Assembly: GCF_013868415.1 (NCBI RefSeq)
Contig: NZ_JACEMT010000052.1
Coordinates: 265,802-329,801, forward strand
DNA from: Marinobacterium marinum
GTDB lineage: Bacteria > Pseudomonadota > Gammaproteobacteria > Pseudomonadales > Balneatricaceae
Direction: 5' to 3'
Length of the DNA stretch: 64,000 nucleotides
Program-made: the position numbers and the translations under genes
Notes under the pieces: model-generated
What the model saw: the letters and a program-made list of their open reading frames with translations, nothing else
Told to the model about the DNA's origin: nothing
Database searches by the model: none
In this document: in pieces, positions 49,823 to 58,525 of the stretch
Layout: each line of letters opens with the position of its first letter
Position numbering within the stretch: position 1 is the stretch's first letter

Positions 49823-51325
49823 TCAGGTCTCATCTCCTTTTGAGCGTCGCATCAACAGCAGCACACAAGCCACCGCCACCAGTGCGACAATCGCCGCCAC
49901 CTCAAACAGGGCGCTGAAGCCTGCCTGGTATCCCTGCAAGGCAAACGATGACGCCAGCGGACTGCCTTCATACTCGGCCCGCATCCACTCACCGGCCGCC
50001 ACGGATGTCACCAGATCCGCTGTCAACCAGCAGCCCGACGGAGGACACAGCTGTACCTGCAGTTCCGCACGAACACCACTGAGCAGCACCGATGACAAAC
50101 CGGCATACCCTATCAACATGGCCAGAAAGCGCGCGGTTGTACTGATTCCCGAGGCCATGCCAACCTGATCGGCCGACACCGTACCCAGGATGGCTTTTTG
50201 GGTTTCTCCGTTGATCAGGCCACCACCGGCTCCCAGACACGCCATGCAGATAAAGAACCCCATCGAACTGTCGGCCTTCACCGCCGCCGCCAGGCCCAGA
50301 TTACCCAGCGCAATAATCGCCAAGCCCAGTCCCAGCAATTGCCAGGATTGCAGCCAGGCCGACAATCGCCGACCGACCATGGGAAAGATCAACATGGCCA
50401 GTGCAAACGGCAGGAGTGCAACCCCCGTCCAAACCAGTGACACACCCAGTCCCTTCTGCAGATAGACAGGCAAAAAGGCCGCCATCACCTGCGCGGCAGC
50501 GGCATACCCCAGCATAGCGGCAACCGCCCCCACAAAAGCGGGTGAAGCAAATAATCGCAGCTGCAGCATGGGGTTGGACACGGCCAGCTCACGCACAATA
50601 AAAGCGGTGAGCAACACGGCTCCGGCCAACAACGGTCCGAGTACCAGAGCACTGCTCCAGCCAATTTCAGGGCCACGAATCAGACTCCAGCTCCCGGCCA
50701 ACATGGTCAGGCTGAACAGAGCCGCTCCCAGCCAGTCGAACGCCTGCGGACGCGGTGCACTGGACTCGTCGATTAACCGCATGACTTGCCACATCAACAG
50801 AGCACAGATCGGCATCATCATACCCAGCGCCCAGCGCCACCCAAGCCCGGCTCCCACCAGACTGCTCAATAAGGGTGCCGTTACCATGGTCAAACCCATC
50901 AGACTGCCCCAGATAGCCCAAGCCTTGACCGCCTCTTCCGGCGCCCGGAAGGTCTGCCCGATGATAGCCAGCGCCGGCGCCAACAAAAACGCGGCCCCAG
51001 CTCCCTGCAGAATTCGAGCGGCAATCAGTAACCCCACCTCGGGCGCCAGCCCTGAGGCCAGTGCGGCACCACCATACAGGCCCAGCCCCAGCAACAAGAT
51101 CCGCTTGCGACCATAATGGTCGGCCAGTGCCCCGGCTACCAGCAACAGGGACGCAAAACTGAGCAAAAACCCACTCATGACCCATGCCATCTGGGCAAAG
51201 TCGACCCCCATGTCCGCCACCAGCATCGGCATGATGACACCCAGCAAGTTGGTATCAAAAATGGTCAGTGCGCAGGCCGCCGACGCCGTCAGCAGCACCG
51301 ACCGCTGCCGGTTTTCCGCCTTCAT
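49823..51325 (-). CDS. MFS multidrug exporter, DHA2 (EmrB/QacA) family
   Basis: This 500-aa protein has about 14 hydrophobic helices. Typical stretches are FDTNLLGVIMPMLVADMGVDFAQMAWVMSGFLLSFA (helices 1-2), GALADHYGRKRILLLGLGLY (motif A) and GAGGGLINGETQKAILGTVSADQVGMASGISTTARF (helix 11 region). DHA2 proteins expel drugs or dyes with protons. ATG 51325 has AGGAGCGTCGT upstream. No adjacent adaptor (EmrA) gene is present, and no regulator of its own is visible. Confidence 0.92.
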   Translation of the reverse strand: MKAENRQRSVLLTASAACALTIFDTNLLGVIMPMLVADMGVDFAQMAWVMSGFLLSFASLLLVAGALADHYGRKRILLLGLGLYGGAALASGLAPEVGLLIAARILQGAGAAFLLAPALAIIGQTFRAPEEAVKAWAIWGSLMGLTMVTAPLLSSLVGAGLGWRWALGMMMPICALLMWQVMRLIDESSAPRPQAFDWLGAALFSLTMLAGSWSLIRGPEIGWSSALVLGPLLAGAVLLTAFIVRELAVSNPMLQLRLFASPAFVGAVAAMLGYAAAAQVMAAFLPVYLQKGLGVSLVWTGVALLPFALAMLIFPMVGRRLSAWLQSWQLLGLGLAIIALGNLGLAAAVKADSSMGFFICMACLGAGGGLINGETQKAILGTVSADQVGMASGISTTARFLAMLIGYAGLSSVLLSGVRAELQVQLCPPSGCWLTADLVTSVAAGEWMRAEYEGSPLASSFALQGYQAGFSALFEVAAIVALVAVACVLLLMRRSKGDET

Positions 51326-51689
51326 ATACGACGCTCCTGTATCGGAGCCAATTCATATTCAGCGCTTCTGTACACGCATCAACCCCATTATTGTTTTCAA
51401 GGAAACTCGCAGGGTAGCGGCCTCCGTACCATTGGGGAAGGCTCACATCGGTCAATATGGATGGGTACAGATCCATCATATTAACGCTGCCCCTCATTCT
51501 GTACCCATTAAATATTACTTTTTTATACCTGAACCTATCAGCAATACAGGCGTAGTCTGGCGCCATCGAAAACCGGTGAGGCGTATCCCACGATCCAGCA
51601 GCAGTGGCCCCTCCCTGCTTCCTATGAACGCGGCGCAACTCGCTGGACACGATACCCCCGAACAAACTGATTTCAATCCGAGGAATTCC
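51326..51689. other. Intergenic region between DHA2 exporter and cytochrome bd genes
   Basis: These 364 bases separate divergent genes. The frame of cydA is open backward through this stretch to 51177 but shows no protein-like sequence. An AT-rich part near 51470-51530 is the likely promoter of cydA. The ribosome site of cydA is CCGAGGAATTCC. I see no clear operator, RNA gene or small gene. Confidence 0.5.
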
Positions 51690-53072
51690 ATGTACGACAC
51701 AGCCCTGATGCTGGCCCGGATACAGTTTGGCTTTACTGTATCCTTCCACATCATTTTCCCGGCCATCACCATCGGCCTGGCAAGCTACCTGGCCGTTCTG
51801 GAAGGCTGCTGGCTACGCAGCCAAAACCCGGTGTTCAAGCAGCTGTACCAGTTCTGGAGCCGCATCTTTGCGCTCAACTTCGGCATGGGCGTCGTTTCCG
51901 GCGTGGTCATGGCCTACGAGTTCGGCACCAACTGGCCCGAATTTTCGCGTTTTGCGGGCAGCATCACCGGCCCCCTGCTGACCTATGAGGTCCTGACCGC
52001 CTTCTTCCTTGAAGCCGGTTTTCTGGGCGTCATGCTGTTCGGCTGGAACCGGGTGGGCGGCCGACTGCACTTCTTCGCCACCCTGATGGTCGCGCTGGGC
52101 ACGCTGGTGTCCGCGACCTGGATTCTGGCCTCCAACAGCTGGATGCAAACACCGGCGGGCTTCGAGGTTGTGGACAATCAGGTGATTCCCACCGACTGGA
52201 TGGCGATCATCTTCAACCCGTCATTTCCCTACCGACTGGTCCATATGGTGCTGGCGGCCTTTCTCAGTACCGCACTGATGGTCGCGGCCAGCGCCGCCTG
52301 GCACCTGCTCAAAGGCAAGAACACACCAGCCATTCGCAAGATGCTGACCATGGCCCTCGGCATGCTGGTGGTCACCGCTCCGCTACAGATGCTGGCCGGT
52401 GATTTTCACGGCCTGAATACGCTGGAACACCAGCCGGCCAAGGTCGCCGCCATGGAGGGACACTGGCGCAACGAGGAACCGGGCGCGGGCGTGCCCCTGC
52501 TGCTGTTCGGCTGGCCGGACAACGACGCCGAGACCACCCGCTTTGCCGTTGGCATTCCCCGTTTGGGCAGCCTGATCCTGACCCACAGCTGGGACGGCAC
52601 CTTCCCCGGCCTGTCGGAGTTCCCGGCCGACGAGCGTCCCAATGCCGCCGCCGTTTTCTGGTCATTCAGGGTGATGGTCGGCCTGGGACTGCTGATGTTC
52701 CTGCTGGGTATCTGGGGCATCTGGGCCTGGCTCAAAGGTCGGCTGTTCCAGAGCCGTACCCTGCTCCGCTTTACCCTGCTGATGGGACCCTCCGGGCTGA
52801 TCGCGCTGCTGGCCGGCTGGTTCACAACCGAGCTGGGCCGGCAGCCCTGGGTGATCTACGGCCTGATGAAAACCGCCGATGCCGGCAGCAATCACAGCAC
52901 GTCGACCCTGGTGTTCTCTTTGGGACTGCTGGTGATCGTATACGGCCTGATCTTCGGTACCGGCATCCGCTACCTGCTGCGTCTGATCGGCCGGGGACCC
53001 GATCAGGACATTGACACAACGCTTTCCACCATCCGTCCGACCTCCCCGTCGGATATGCATCCGGGAGACTGA
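51690..53072 (+). CDS. cydA: Cytochrome bd-type quinol oxidase subunit I (CIO type)
   Basis: This 460-aa subunit I carries quinol oxidation and the haems. It starts MYDTALMLARIQFGFTVSFHIIFPAITIGLA with the axial His for haem b595/d in SFHIIFPA. It has the conserved block TTELGRQPWVIYG (GRQPW) near residue 390, and ends without a long Q-loop insertion. The short Q-loop and sequence match the cyanide-insensitive oxidase CioA subgroup found in Pseudomonas and marine bacteria. It reduces oxygen at low tension or in the presence of cyanide or sulfide. ATG 51690 follows GAGGAATTCC. Confidence 0.94.
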   Translation: MYDTALMLARIQFGFTVSFHIIFPAITIGLASYLAVLEGCWLRSQNPVFKQLYQFWSRIFALNFGMGVVSGVVMAYEFGTNWPEFSRFAGSITGPLLTYEVLTAFFLEAGFLGVMLFGWNRVGGRLHFFATLMVALGTLVSATWILASNSWMQTPAGFEVVDNQVIPTDWMAIIFNPSFPYRLVHMVLAAFLSTALMVAASAAWHLLKGKNTPAIRKMLTMALGMLVVTAPLQMLAGDFHGLNTLEHQPAKVAAMEGHWRNEEPGAGVPLLLFGWPDNDAETTRFAVGIPRLGSLILTHSWDGTFPGLSEFPADERPNAAAVFWSFRVMVGLGLLMFLLGIWGIWAWLKGRLFQSRTLLRFTLLMGPSGLIALLAGWFTTELGRQPWVIYGLMKTADAGSNHSTSTLVFSLGLLVIVYGLIFGTGIRYLLRLIGRGPDQDIDTTLSTIRPTSPSDMHPGD

Positions 53073-53073
53073 C

Positions 53074-54078
53074 ATGGGTATCGATACTGCCCTGATCTGG
53101 GCCGTCATCATTCTTTTTGGCGTATTGCTGTACGTGGTTGCCGATGGTTTCGACCTGGGCGTCGGGATACTGTTCCCGCTGGTGCCCGACAAGGAGAACC
53201 GCGACTGCATGATGGCCAGCATCGCACCGATCTGGGACGGCAATGAAACCTGGCTGATCCTTGGCGGCGCCGGGCTGATGGCCGCCTTTCCATTGGCCTA
53301 CGCCGTCATTCTGAGCGCGCTGTATATTCCGGTGCTGATGATGCTGATCGGGCTGATTCTGCGCGGTGTGGCGTTCGAGGCCCGCGCCAAGGCCAGCCCC
53401 CGCAGCCGCCACCTGTGGGACAAGGCCTTTTTCGCCGGTTCACTGCTCGCCACCTTTTTCCAGGGCGTGATACTGGGGGCCTACCTATCCGGACTACCGG
53501 TGGAAAACAATACCTTCAGCGGTCATGCCCTGAGCTGGATCAGCCCCTTTGCGCTGTTCTGCGGCATTGCGCTGATCGCTGCCTACACTCTACTGGGATC
53601 GACCTGGCTGATCATGAAAACCGAAGGCCGCCTGCAGCAACGCATGCGCCGCCTGAGCCGGCCGCTGGTCGGGCTGCTGATGGCCGTCATCGTGCTGGTG
53701 TCGATCTGGACGCCGCTGGCCCATGAAGCCATTGCCGAGCGCTGGTTCAGCCTGCCCAACCTGTACTGGCTGGCCCCGTTACCGGTGTTCACCGCTCTGG
53801 CGTGTCTGTGGTTGCTGAAGATGGTCGATCGAGGCGAAGCCGGACCGTTCGTGATGAGCCTGATCGTCATGGCGCTGGGCTTTCTGGGACTCGGCATCAG
53901 CCTCTGGCCCAATGTCATCCCGCCCTCGATCAGCATCTGGGAGGCCTCGGCGCCGGTGGCCAGCCAGGGCTTCGCTTTGGTCGGCGCCCTGTTGATCATT
54001 CCGGTAATTCTGACCTACTCGGTCTGGTCCTATTACGTCTTCCGAGGCAAGGTACACGCCGAGGATGGTTACCACTGA
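53074..54078 (+). CDS. cydB: Cytochrome bd-type quinol oxidase subunit II (CIO type)
   Basis: This 334-aa subunit II has eight to nine helices. It starts MGIDTALIWAVIILFGVLLYVVADGFDLGVGILFP and has IAPIWDGNETWLILGGAGLMAAFPLAYA, both diagnostic. The C-terminal PPSISIWEASAPVASQGFALVGALLIIPVILTYSVWSYYVFRGKV is also typical. ATG 53074 is one base after the cydA stop with GGGAG upstream, so the two are translationally linked. No cydX-like small subunit gene follows. Confidence 0.94.
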   Translation: MGIDTALIWAVIILFGVLLYVVADGFDLGVGILFPLVPDKENRDCMMASIAPIWDGNETWLILGGAGLMAAFPLAYAVILSALYIPVLMMLIGLILRGVAFEARAKASPRSRHLWDKAFFAGSLLATFFQGVILGAYLSGLPVENNTFSGHALSWISPFALFCGIALIAAYTLLGSTWLIMKTEGRLQQRMRRLSRPLVGLLMAVIVLVSIWTPLAHEAIAERWFSLPNLYWLAPLPVFTALACLWLLKMVDRGEAGPFVMSLIVMALGFLGLGISLWPNVIPPSISIWEASAPVASQGFALVGALLIIPVILTYSVWSYYVFRGKVHAEDGYH

Positions 54079-54089
54079 CAGGCTGTCCG

Positions 54090-54122
54090 CCTGAGCCCGA
54101 GTGACAACCACCCGGGCTCAGG
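54090..54122. terminator. Terminator hairpin between cydB and the DUF411 gene
   Basis: CCTGAGCCCG (54090-54099) and CGGGCTCAGG (54113-54122) form a perfect 10-bp stem with a 13-base loop, between convergent genes. No T run is present on either side. Confidence 0.55.
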
Positions 54123-54141
54123 GTCGCCAAGGGCGCTTGGA

Positions 54142-54684
54142 TCAGTATTGCTCAGCCTGCTGATCGATGGTCGCGTAGATTTCGTAATCTCCACCCTTTT
54201 TCATCAGCAGTACTTGATACGGCTGGAAGCGTTCGCCCATTTCCATCCCCGGACTGCCCATCGGCATGCCGGGTACCGTCAGCCCCAGTGCACCCTCGGG
54301 CGGATCAGCCAGGAACTGCTTCACCAGTCTGGCCGGCACATGGCCCTCGAACAGATACCCGGACTCGGAAACCGCCGTATGACAGGAATGGAAACGCCCT
54401 TGAATGCCCAAATCCAGTTTCATTTGGGTCAGATTCTGGGGGTGGAAGTTTTTGATTCCGAAACCGTTTTCTTCCGCATGTTCGGCCCAATCAATACAGC
54501 ACCCACAGGTCGGGCTTTTATAGACGTTCAGATGTTCGGCCCCTGCCGTCTTCAGCATCTCGTTGACGGTCGAAGAGTCGGCAGAGGTTGCGGATGGGGT
54601 CGGCCCGGCTTGAACCGTCCCGGCACCCAACACTACCAGAGCAGAAACAATGGAAACGACGATATTCTTGCGTATTGCAAACAT
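54142..54684 (-). CDS. DUF411 periplasmic protein, copper-linked
   Basis: This 180-aa protein has a signal peptide (VVSIVSALVVLGAGTVQAGP) and the DUF411 motif LNVYKSPTCGCCIDWAEHAEENGF with Cys-Gly-Cys-Cys. HSCHTAV, GHVPARLVKQFL and a Met-rich PGMPMGSPGMEMGE segment follow. DUF411 proteins occur in copper and silver resistance loci and are thought to bind metal in the periplasm. ATG 54684 has GGGAGATACATC upstream. A Cys-rich exported protein is encoded just upstream on the same strand. Confidence 0.88.
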   Translation of the reverse strand: MFAIRKNIVVSIVSALVVLGAGTVQAGPTPSATSADSSTVNEMLKTAGAEHLNVYKSPTCGCCIDWAEHAEENGFGIKNFHPQNLTQMKLDLGIQGRFHSCHTAVSESGYLFEGHVPARLVKQFLADPPEGALGLTVPGMPMGSPGMEMGERFQPYQVLLMKKGGDYEIYATIDQQAEQY

Positions 54685-54756
54685 GATGTATCTCCCGATG
54701 ATCGGTACCGAGTATTCAATCTGAGGGTACCGGTTAATCATAAAAAACCGCTTTGA

Positions 54757-55143
54757 TCAGGCAACCCGGCTCAGCCGTGGGGGCTGGTAAGGCGGTTCGG
54801 GAGGGTGGTCGGTCAAGCGCTGTGACACGGGGGGAGGTAAAGCACGAACCTGTGCCAGAGTCACCTGAACCGGCGCGATGCCGATCCATGCCGTCCCCAG
54901 GGCACATTTGATAACACAGGTCGCCGCCGAATCGGCACAGCAATCGTCCGGCATCTGCGCATGGCAGTTGCCATCTGCCGATACACAGGGCATTTCATGG
55001 CTGCTCAACAGAGAAGATGGCGCCATCGTGTGTCCCCCGGCCTGGACCGACAACTGTCCAACCAAAAGTACCAGACCCAGCAGCATCAGCGGCAGGACCG
55101 GGTACATTGTCTGTGTGCGGTTTTTGGGCTGCGATTTCGACAC
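54757..55143 (-). CDS. Small exported Cys-rich protein, possibly metal-linked (DUF2946-like)
   Basis: This 128-aa protein has a signal-like helix (MYPVLPLMLLGLVLLVGQLSVQA), then a short Cys-rich mature part (EMPCVSADGNCHAQMPDDCCADSAATCVIKCALG) and a proline-rich tail. The pattern resembles small periplasmic proteins of copper loci (DUF2946/CopL-like), but the match is not certain. The first codon could be GTG 55143 or ATG 55107. It lies 72 bases before the DUF411 gene on the same strand, suggesting a copper-responsive pair. Confidence 0.6.
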   Translation of the reverse strand: MSKSQPKNRTQTMYPVLPLMLLGLVLLVGQLSVQAGGHTMAPSSLLSSHEMPCVSADGNCHAQMPDDCCADSAATCVIKCALGTAWIGIAPVQVTLAQVRALPPPVSQRLTDHPPEPPYQPPRLSRVA

Positions 55144-55280
55144 GGGTGCTCACTGTGACGATGAGTGAAAAAGACGGACCAGAAGCCTGCCTCTTCCAGT
55201 ATACCATCGAGGTCGGCAAACAGTAGGAACACAAACGGCGCTTATGGTTCCCCTAGCACGGCGGGCCCGACCTCCAGGTA

Positions 55281-55613
55281 TCAATGACTGCTGCCGGCCG
55301 AGAACAGATTGATCACCAGGATTCCGGCCACAATCAGCGTCATGCCCGCCATGGTTGCCGGATCCAACTTTTGGCCATGTAGCCACCAACCAGCCAAAGC
55401 CACCAGAACCAACCCTACACCGGACCAAATCGCGTACGCGACACCAACAGGAATGGTCTTCAACGTCAGTGACAGGCAATAAAACGCAATCAAATAACCA
55501 ACCACCACGATGATGGAGGGCAGAGGACGAGAAAAGCCTTCACTGGACTTAAGCGCCGAGGTCGCTACGACTTCGGCCACAATTGCGATAGAAAGAAACA
55601 GCCAATTTTGCAT
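55281..55613 (-). CDS. SMR-family multidrug efflux protein (EmrE type)
   Basis: This 110-aa protein has four helices: the membrane-embedded Glu in [19 protein letters not shown] (equivalent to Glu 14 of EmrE), then [37 protein letters not shown] and a last helix [18 protein letters not shown]. The KS.GF motif after the Glu and the [15 protein letters not shown] segment place it in the EmrE/QacC branch. It exports cationic drugs in exchange for protons. Ribosome site AGGATAAAAGC. Confidence 0.93.
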   Translation of the reverse strand: MQNWLFLSIAIVAEVVATSALKSSEGFSRPLPSIIVVVGYLIAFYCLSLTLKTIPVGVAYAIWSGVGLVLVALAGWWLHGQKLDPATMAGMTLIVAGILVINLFSAGSSH

Positions 55614-55735
55614 GCTTTTATCCTGCCCGTTCCACCCGGCTCTTGCTGAAAGCCGAGACGATTATAAGCCGCTCACCGCGGCCCGGAAACACGAAAAGGA
55701 GGCTAATGCCTCCTCTTGTAATATGCGCATCAAAC

Positions 55736-56650
55736 TCAGAAATTGAAGTTCATGCCCACATGAACCACGTTGGAGTCCTCGATGCCGTACAGAGTTCCGT
55801 CCCAGGCCATGGCTTCAACCCAGACCAGAACATCTCTGTGCAGACTACGCTGGAACGCCAGAATCACTGCATCGAAATCATCCGTCCCCGCATCATCATC
55901 CAGACTGGACAGTCCCAGAGTGTAAAGATTCTTGCCGGACGGCACGCCGATCAGTGCATCGATACCTGAACCCGTGTCATCACGATCAATCCAGGCGCCG
56001 TTGATGTAGAAGCCGTTGCCGGAATAAGACGCAGACAGACCATAGATGTCCTTGTCGTTGGCGGCATCGGTATAGGCGGCGCCCAGGGTCAGGTTGCCGA
56101 TGCTGTAGTTGGCGCCCAGCTGGTGCTGGCCTTCATCGTCGTTGTCGTCATCGTCGATCTGCACCAGCGCCTTCAGCTTCAGGCCTGCCAGATCGGGGCT
56201 CTCATACAGCGCCGACTGGCCGATACGGGAACCGCCATCCAGGGTGTAGTACACCGGTGCGGAATCCCACCACATGTAGTCGCCGTAGTAGCCCACCGCA
56301 TCATAGAACGGCGAGGCAACCTTGCCACCGGAGATGGCCCCCCAGTCACCGCTCAGGCCCAGGTAGCCGTAGCGCATGTCGCCAATGCTGTCGCCTTCGT
56401 TGTCCAGGTTGACCGCCACTTCGTACTTGGCGAATGCCTTCAGACCTTCGCCAAGATCACGCTCGCCCTTAAGGCCGATGCGGGAAGAAGCATCCTTGTA
56501 CTCGGTGTCGTCGGCGTACTCGGCATGTTCCAGCATGATGCGCAGGCTGCCGTAAAAATCGATACCGGTATCCGCAATCTCAACCGCCTGGACAGTCGTA
56601 GAAGTCATTGCCGTGCCGGCCAGCGCCAGGCAGATCAGTTGTTTTTTCAT
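55736..56650 (-). CDS. Outer-membrane porin (Gram-negative general porin family)
   Basis: This 304-aa protein has a signal peptide MKKQLICLALAGTAMTSTTVQA and a beta-barrel rich in aromatic and acidic residues. It has FYGSLRIMLEHAEY, SSRIGLKGERDLGEGLKAFAKYEV and LSGDWGAISGGKVASPFYDAVGYYGDYMWW, the porin_4 pattern with constriction loop. It ends NVVHVGMNFNF with a terminal Phe. An acidic run (DDDDNDDE) lies in an outer loop. ATG 56650 was chosen with GGAA upstream; ATG 56659 is an alternative. Confidence 0.92.
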   Translation of the reverse strand: MKKQLICLALAGTAMTSTTVQAVEIADTGIDFYGSLRIMLEHAEYADDTEYKDASSRIGLKGERDLGEGLKAFAKYEVAVNLDNEGDSIGDMRYGYLGLSGDWGAISGGKVASPFYDAVGYYGDYMWWDSAPVYYTLDGGSRIGQSALYESPDLAGLKLKALVQIDDDDNDDEGQHQLGANYSIGNLTLGAAYTDAANDKDIYGLSASYSGNGFYINGAWIDRDDTGSGIDALIGVPSGKNLYTLGLSSLDDDAGTDDFDAVILAFQRSLHRDVLVWVEAMAWDGTLYGIEDSNVVHVGMNFNF

Positions 56651-56735
56651 CGTTTCCATCAGCTCGGTTAGTAAACAGGTCTTGGTGCTCCCAAGCGGCG
56701 CTGAACACGGCTGCTCGCAAGGGATGTCGAGCCTG

Positions 56736-56756
56736 AAAAGGCGGCCATAGGCCGCC
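56736..56756 (-). terminator. Intrinsic terminator in the porin leader
   Basis: Read on the minus strand, GGCGGCC-TAT-GGCCGCC is followed by TTTT. It lies about 86 bases before the porin start on the porin strand. It could end a small transcript or attenuate a long porin leader. The whole gap between porin and phosphatase (56651-57211) holds no other gene that I can support. Confidence 0.6.
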
Positions 56757-57093
56757 AAAGAATGAAGAGGAGGTCTCGCTTCAGGCCTGACTCGGAGCGC
56801 ATTCTTGGGGAAGGGCCCCAGCTTGAAAACGGAGAAAAACGAAATGAGCCAATAGAAAAACTGGGGATACTCTGTAGCAGGCACAACGGTGGACAGAGCG
56901 GCAGGAAAAATGGACCGCTCGTCCATAAATAAATATTTTCGACACAAAGTCGCAATATTTTTTAAACAACCAGCCGCTAGACAGCGTTTACGGCCACCAT
57001 CAATCTACGGACTGCTCACAGCAGGCAATACGATGAAATTTGTTGCGCCGATATTGATCCGGAGACCTGACCGGATGACACGCCAAACGCATT

Positions 57094-57123
57094 AGTTTTT
57101 CTAATCGATTGATTGGAAAAACT
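57094..57123. promoter_or_regulatory. 30-base inverted repeat upstream of the phosphatase gene
   Basis: AGTTTTTCTAATC (57094-57106) and GATTGGAAAAACT (57111-57123) are 13-base inverted arms with one mismatch and a 4-base centre. It lies 88 bases before the phosphatase start, in AT-rich DNA. On either strand no T run follows the stem directly, so an operator is more likely than a terminator. Confidence 0.55.
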
Positions 57124-57211
57124 CCCGCATATTACCGTTTTTTATCATCTTTTTGACACAGCCCATGCCTAACCTTGCCGCATCGATTTTGAAGCAGCCG
57201 GGAGCAGCACG

Positions 57212-58468
57212 ATGGGCAAACTGATCATGATCATGATCGACGGTATCAGCGCCGATCATTTCGAACGTTATCGCAGTCACCTGCCAAACCTGGACCACCT
57301 GGCCCGTACCGGTACTCAGGCAGCAGCCCTGCGCCCGGAGATGTGTGGTACCTCCTGCCCCGGACGTACTTCAATGATTGCCGGTGTTGCGCCCGCCGAA
57401 CACGGTGTTTACGGCAACCATATCTGGAGCGAAGATGGTTTTCGCTGGGCCAGTCCCTATGACGTGAAGGTCGAGACACTGCCGGCCCTGGCCATGCGCC
57501 AGGGGCTGGATGTAGCCAATCTCGGTTACGGCATGGTTCGCCCGGAAGACTGTAGCCTTTATGTCGGCCCCTGGTGGGCGGATGAGATGCTGATGCGCGG
57601 CAAGGACGCGACGCCAGAGCCCGCCGACGCAGGCTGGCTGCGTGCCGCCGGTACCCATGATCCTGATGGCCGTCTGGCCGCGCTCAATGCCGAAGCGGTG
57701 GTGGCGCCGAATCACTCCGAAGCGCACCAACTGCAGCTGGGCATGCTGGCGGATCAGCAGTTGCTGGACCTGGCCGCGGGTCTGGCGACTTCCGAGCAAG
57801 CCCCCGACTTTACCCTGCTGGAGATCGCCATCACCGACTACTTCCTGCACAAGTACGGTGCCGATCATGACCTGACCCGCTGGTCGCTGCGTACCGCCGA
57901 CGCCCAGATCGGTACTTTGCTGACGCGACTGGAGCAGGCCGGTGTGCTGCAGCAGTACAACTTTGCCATCTGCAGCGATCACGGACATGCCGCCATGCCT
58001 CAAGGCCTTTATGTGGATCGCCTGCTGGGCGACGCAGTGACCTGGTCCAGCGAAGGTGGCGTGCTACTGATCAAACCAAAGGACGAAGCCGAAGCCAAAC
58101 AGGTCAACGATACCCTGATCGGCGAAGGCATGGAGCCTTGGTCAACCGACTTCATGCCGACCGCGCTGCGCGACCAGTTGCTGGCCTTTGTCGTACCGGA
58201 AGGCTCCGAGATCAGCTTCGAGGCCGCCGTACCCGGCACCGAGGGTCTTTACGGCCCCTCCAAGTACGTTTCCAACCATGGCATGCGTCCCGGCACCGAG
58301 GCCGACCATCGCTTCTGCATTTTCAATGGCCCCGATATCCCGCGGCAGCAACTGGGAGTATCGGACTGTATCCGTTTTGCACCAACGCTGGCCGACATTC
58401 TCGGCATCGAAACACCCTGGGCCGCCCGCTCACTGCTGAGCGATGAAGCCAACCGGAGCCAGGCCTGA
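57212..58468 (+). CDS. Alkaline-phosphatase-superfamily hydrolase (nucleotide pyrophosphatase/phosphodiesterase type)
   Basis: This 418-aa enzyme has a metal-binding Asp in IMIMIDGISADH (Asp 10), a nucleophile Thr 53 in CGTSCPGRTSMIAGVAPAEHGVYGN, and a second metal cluster in CSDHGHAAMPQG. A late His is in KYVSNHGMRPGTEADH. The order fits the NPP/phosphonate-ester hydrolase group of the AP superfamily. No signal peptide is seen, so it acts in the cytoplasm, consistent with hydrolysis of a solute imported by the ABC system that follows 57 bases later. ATG 57212 has CGGGAGCAGCACG upstream. Confidence 0.88.
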   Translation: MGKLIMIMIDGISADHFERYRSHLPNLDHLARTGTQAAALRPEMCGTSCPGRTSMIAGVAPAEHGVYGNHIWSEDGFRWASPYDVKVETLPALAMRQGLDVANLGYGMVRPEDCSLYVGPWWADEMLMRGKDATPEPADAGWLRAAGTHDPDGRLAALNAEAVVAPNHSEAHQLQLGMLADQQLLDLAAGLATSEQAPDFTLLEIAITDYFLHKYGADHDLTRWSLRTADAQIGTLLTRLEQAGVLQQYNFAICSDHGHAAMPQGLYVDRLLGDAVTWSSEGGVLLIKPKDEAEAKQVNDTLIGEGMEPWSTDFMPTALRDQLLAFVVPEGSEISFEAAVPGTEGLYGPSKYVSNHGMRPGTEADHRFCIFNGPDIPRQQLGVSDCIRFAPTLADILGIETPWAARSLLSDEANRSQA

Positions 58469-58525
58469 AGCCGACCTCTGACACACCCTGAAGATTAACC
58501 CGATTCACACAAGCAGGACACCCTG

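Noticed and set aside
51177-51689. Long upstream extension of the cydA frame
   Set aside because: The mature start MYDTALMLARIQ with a good ribosome site at 51690 is standard for the family. The upstream part overlaps the exporter gene and is not protein-like.
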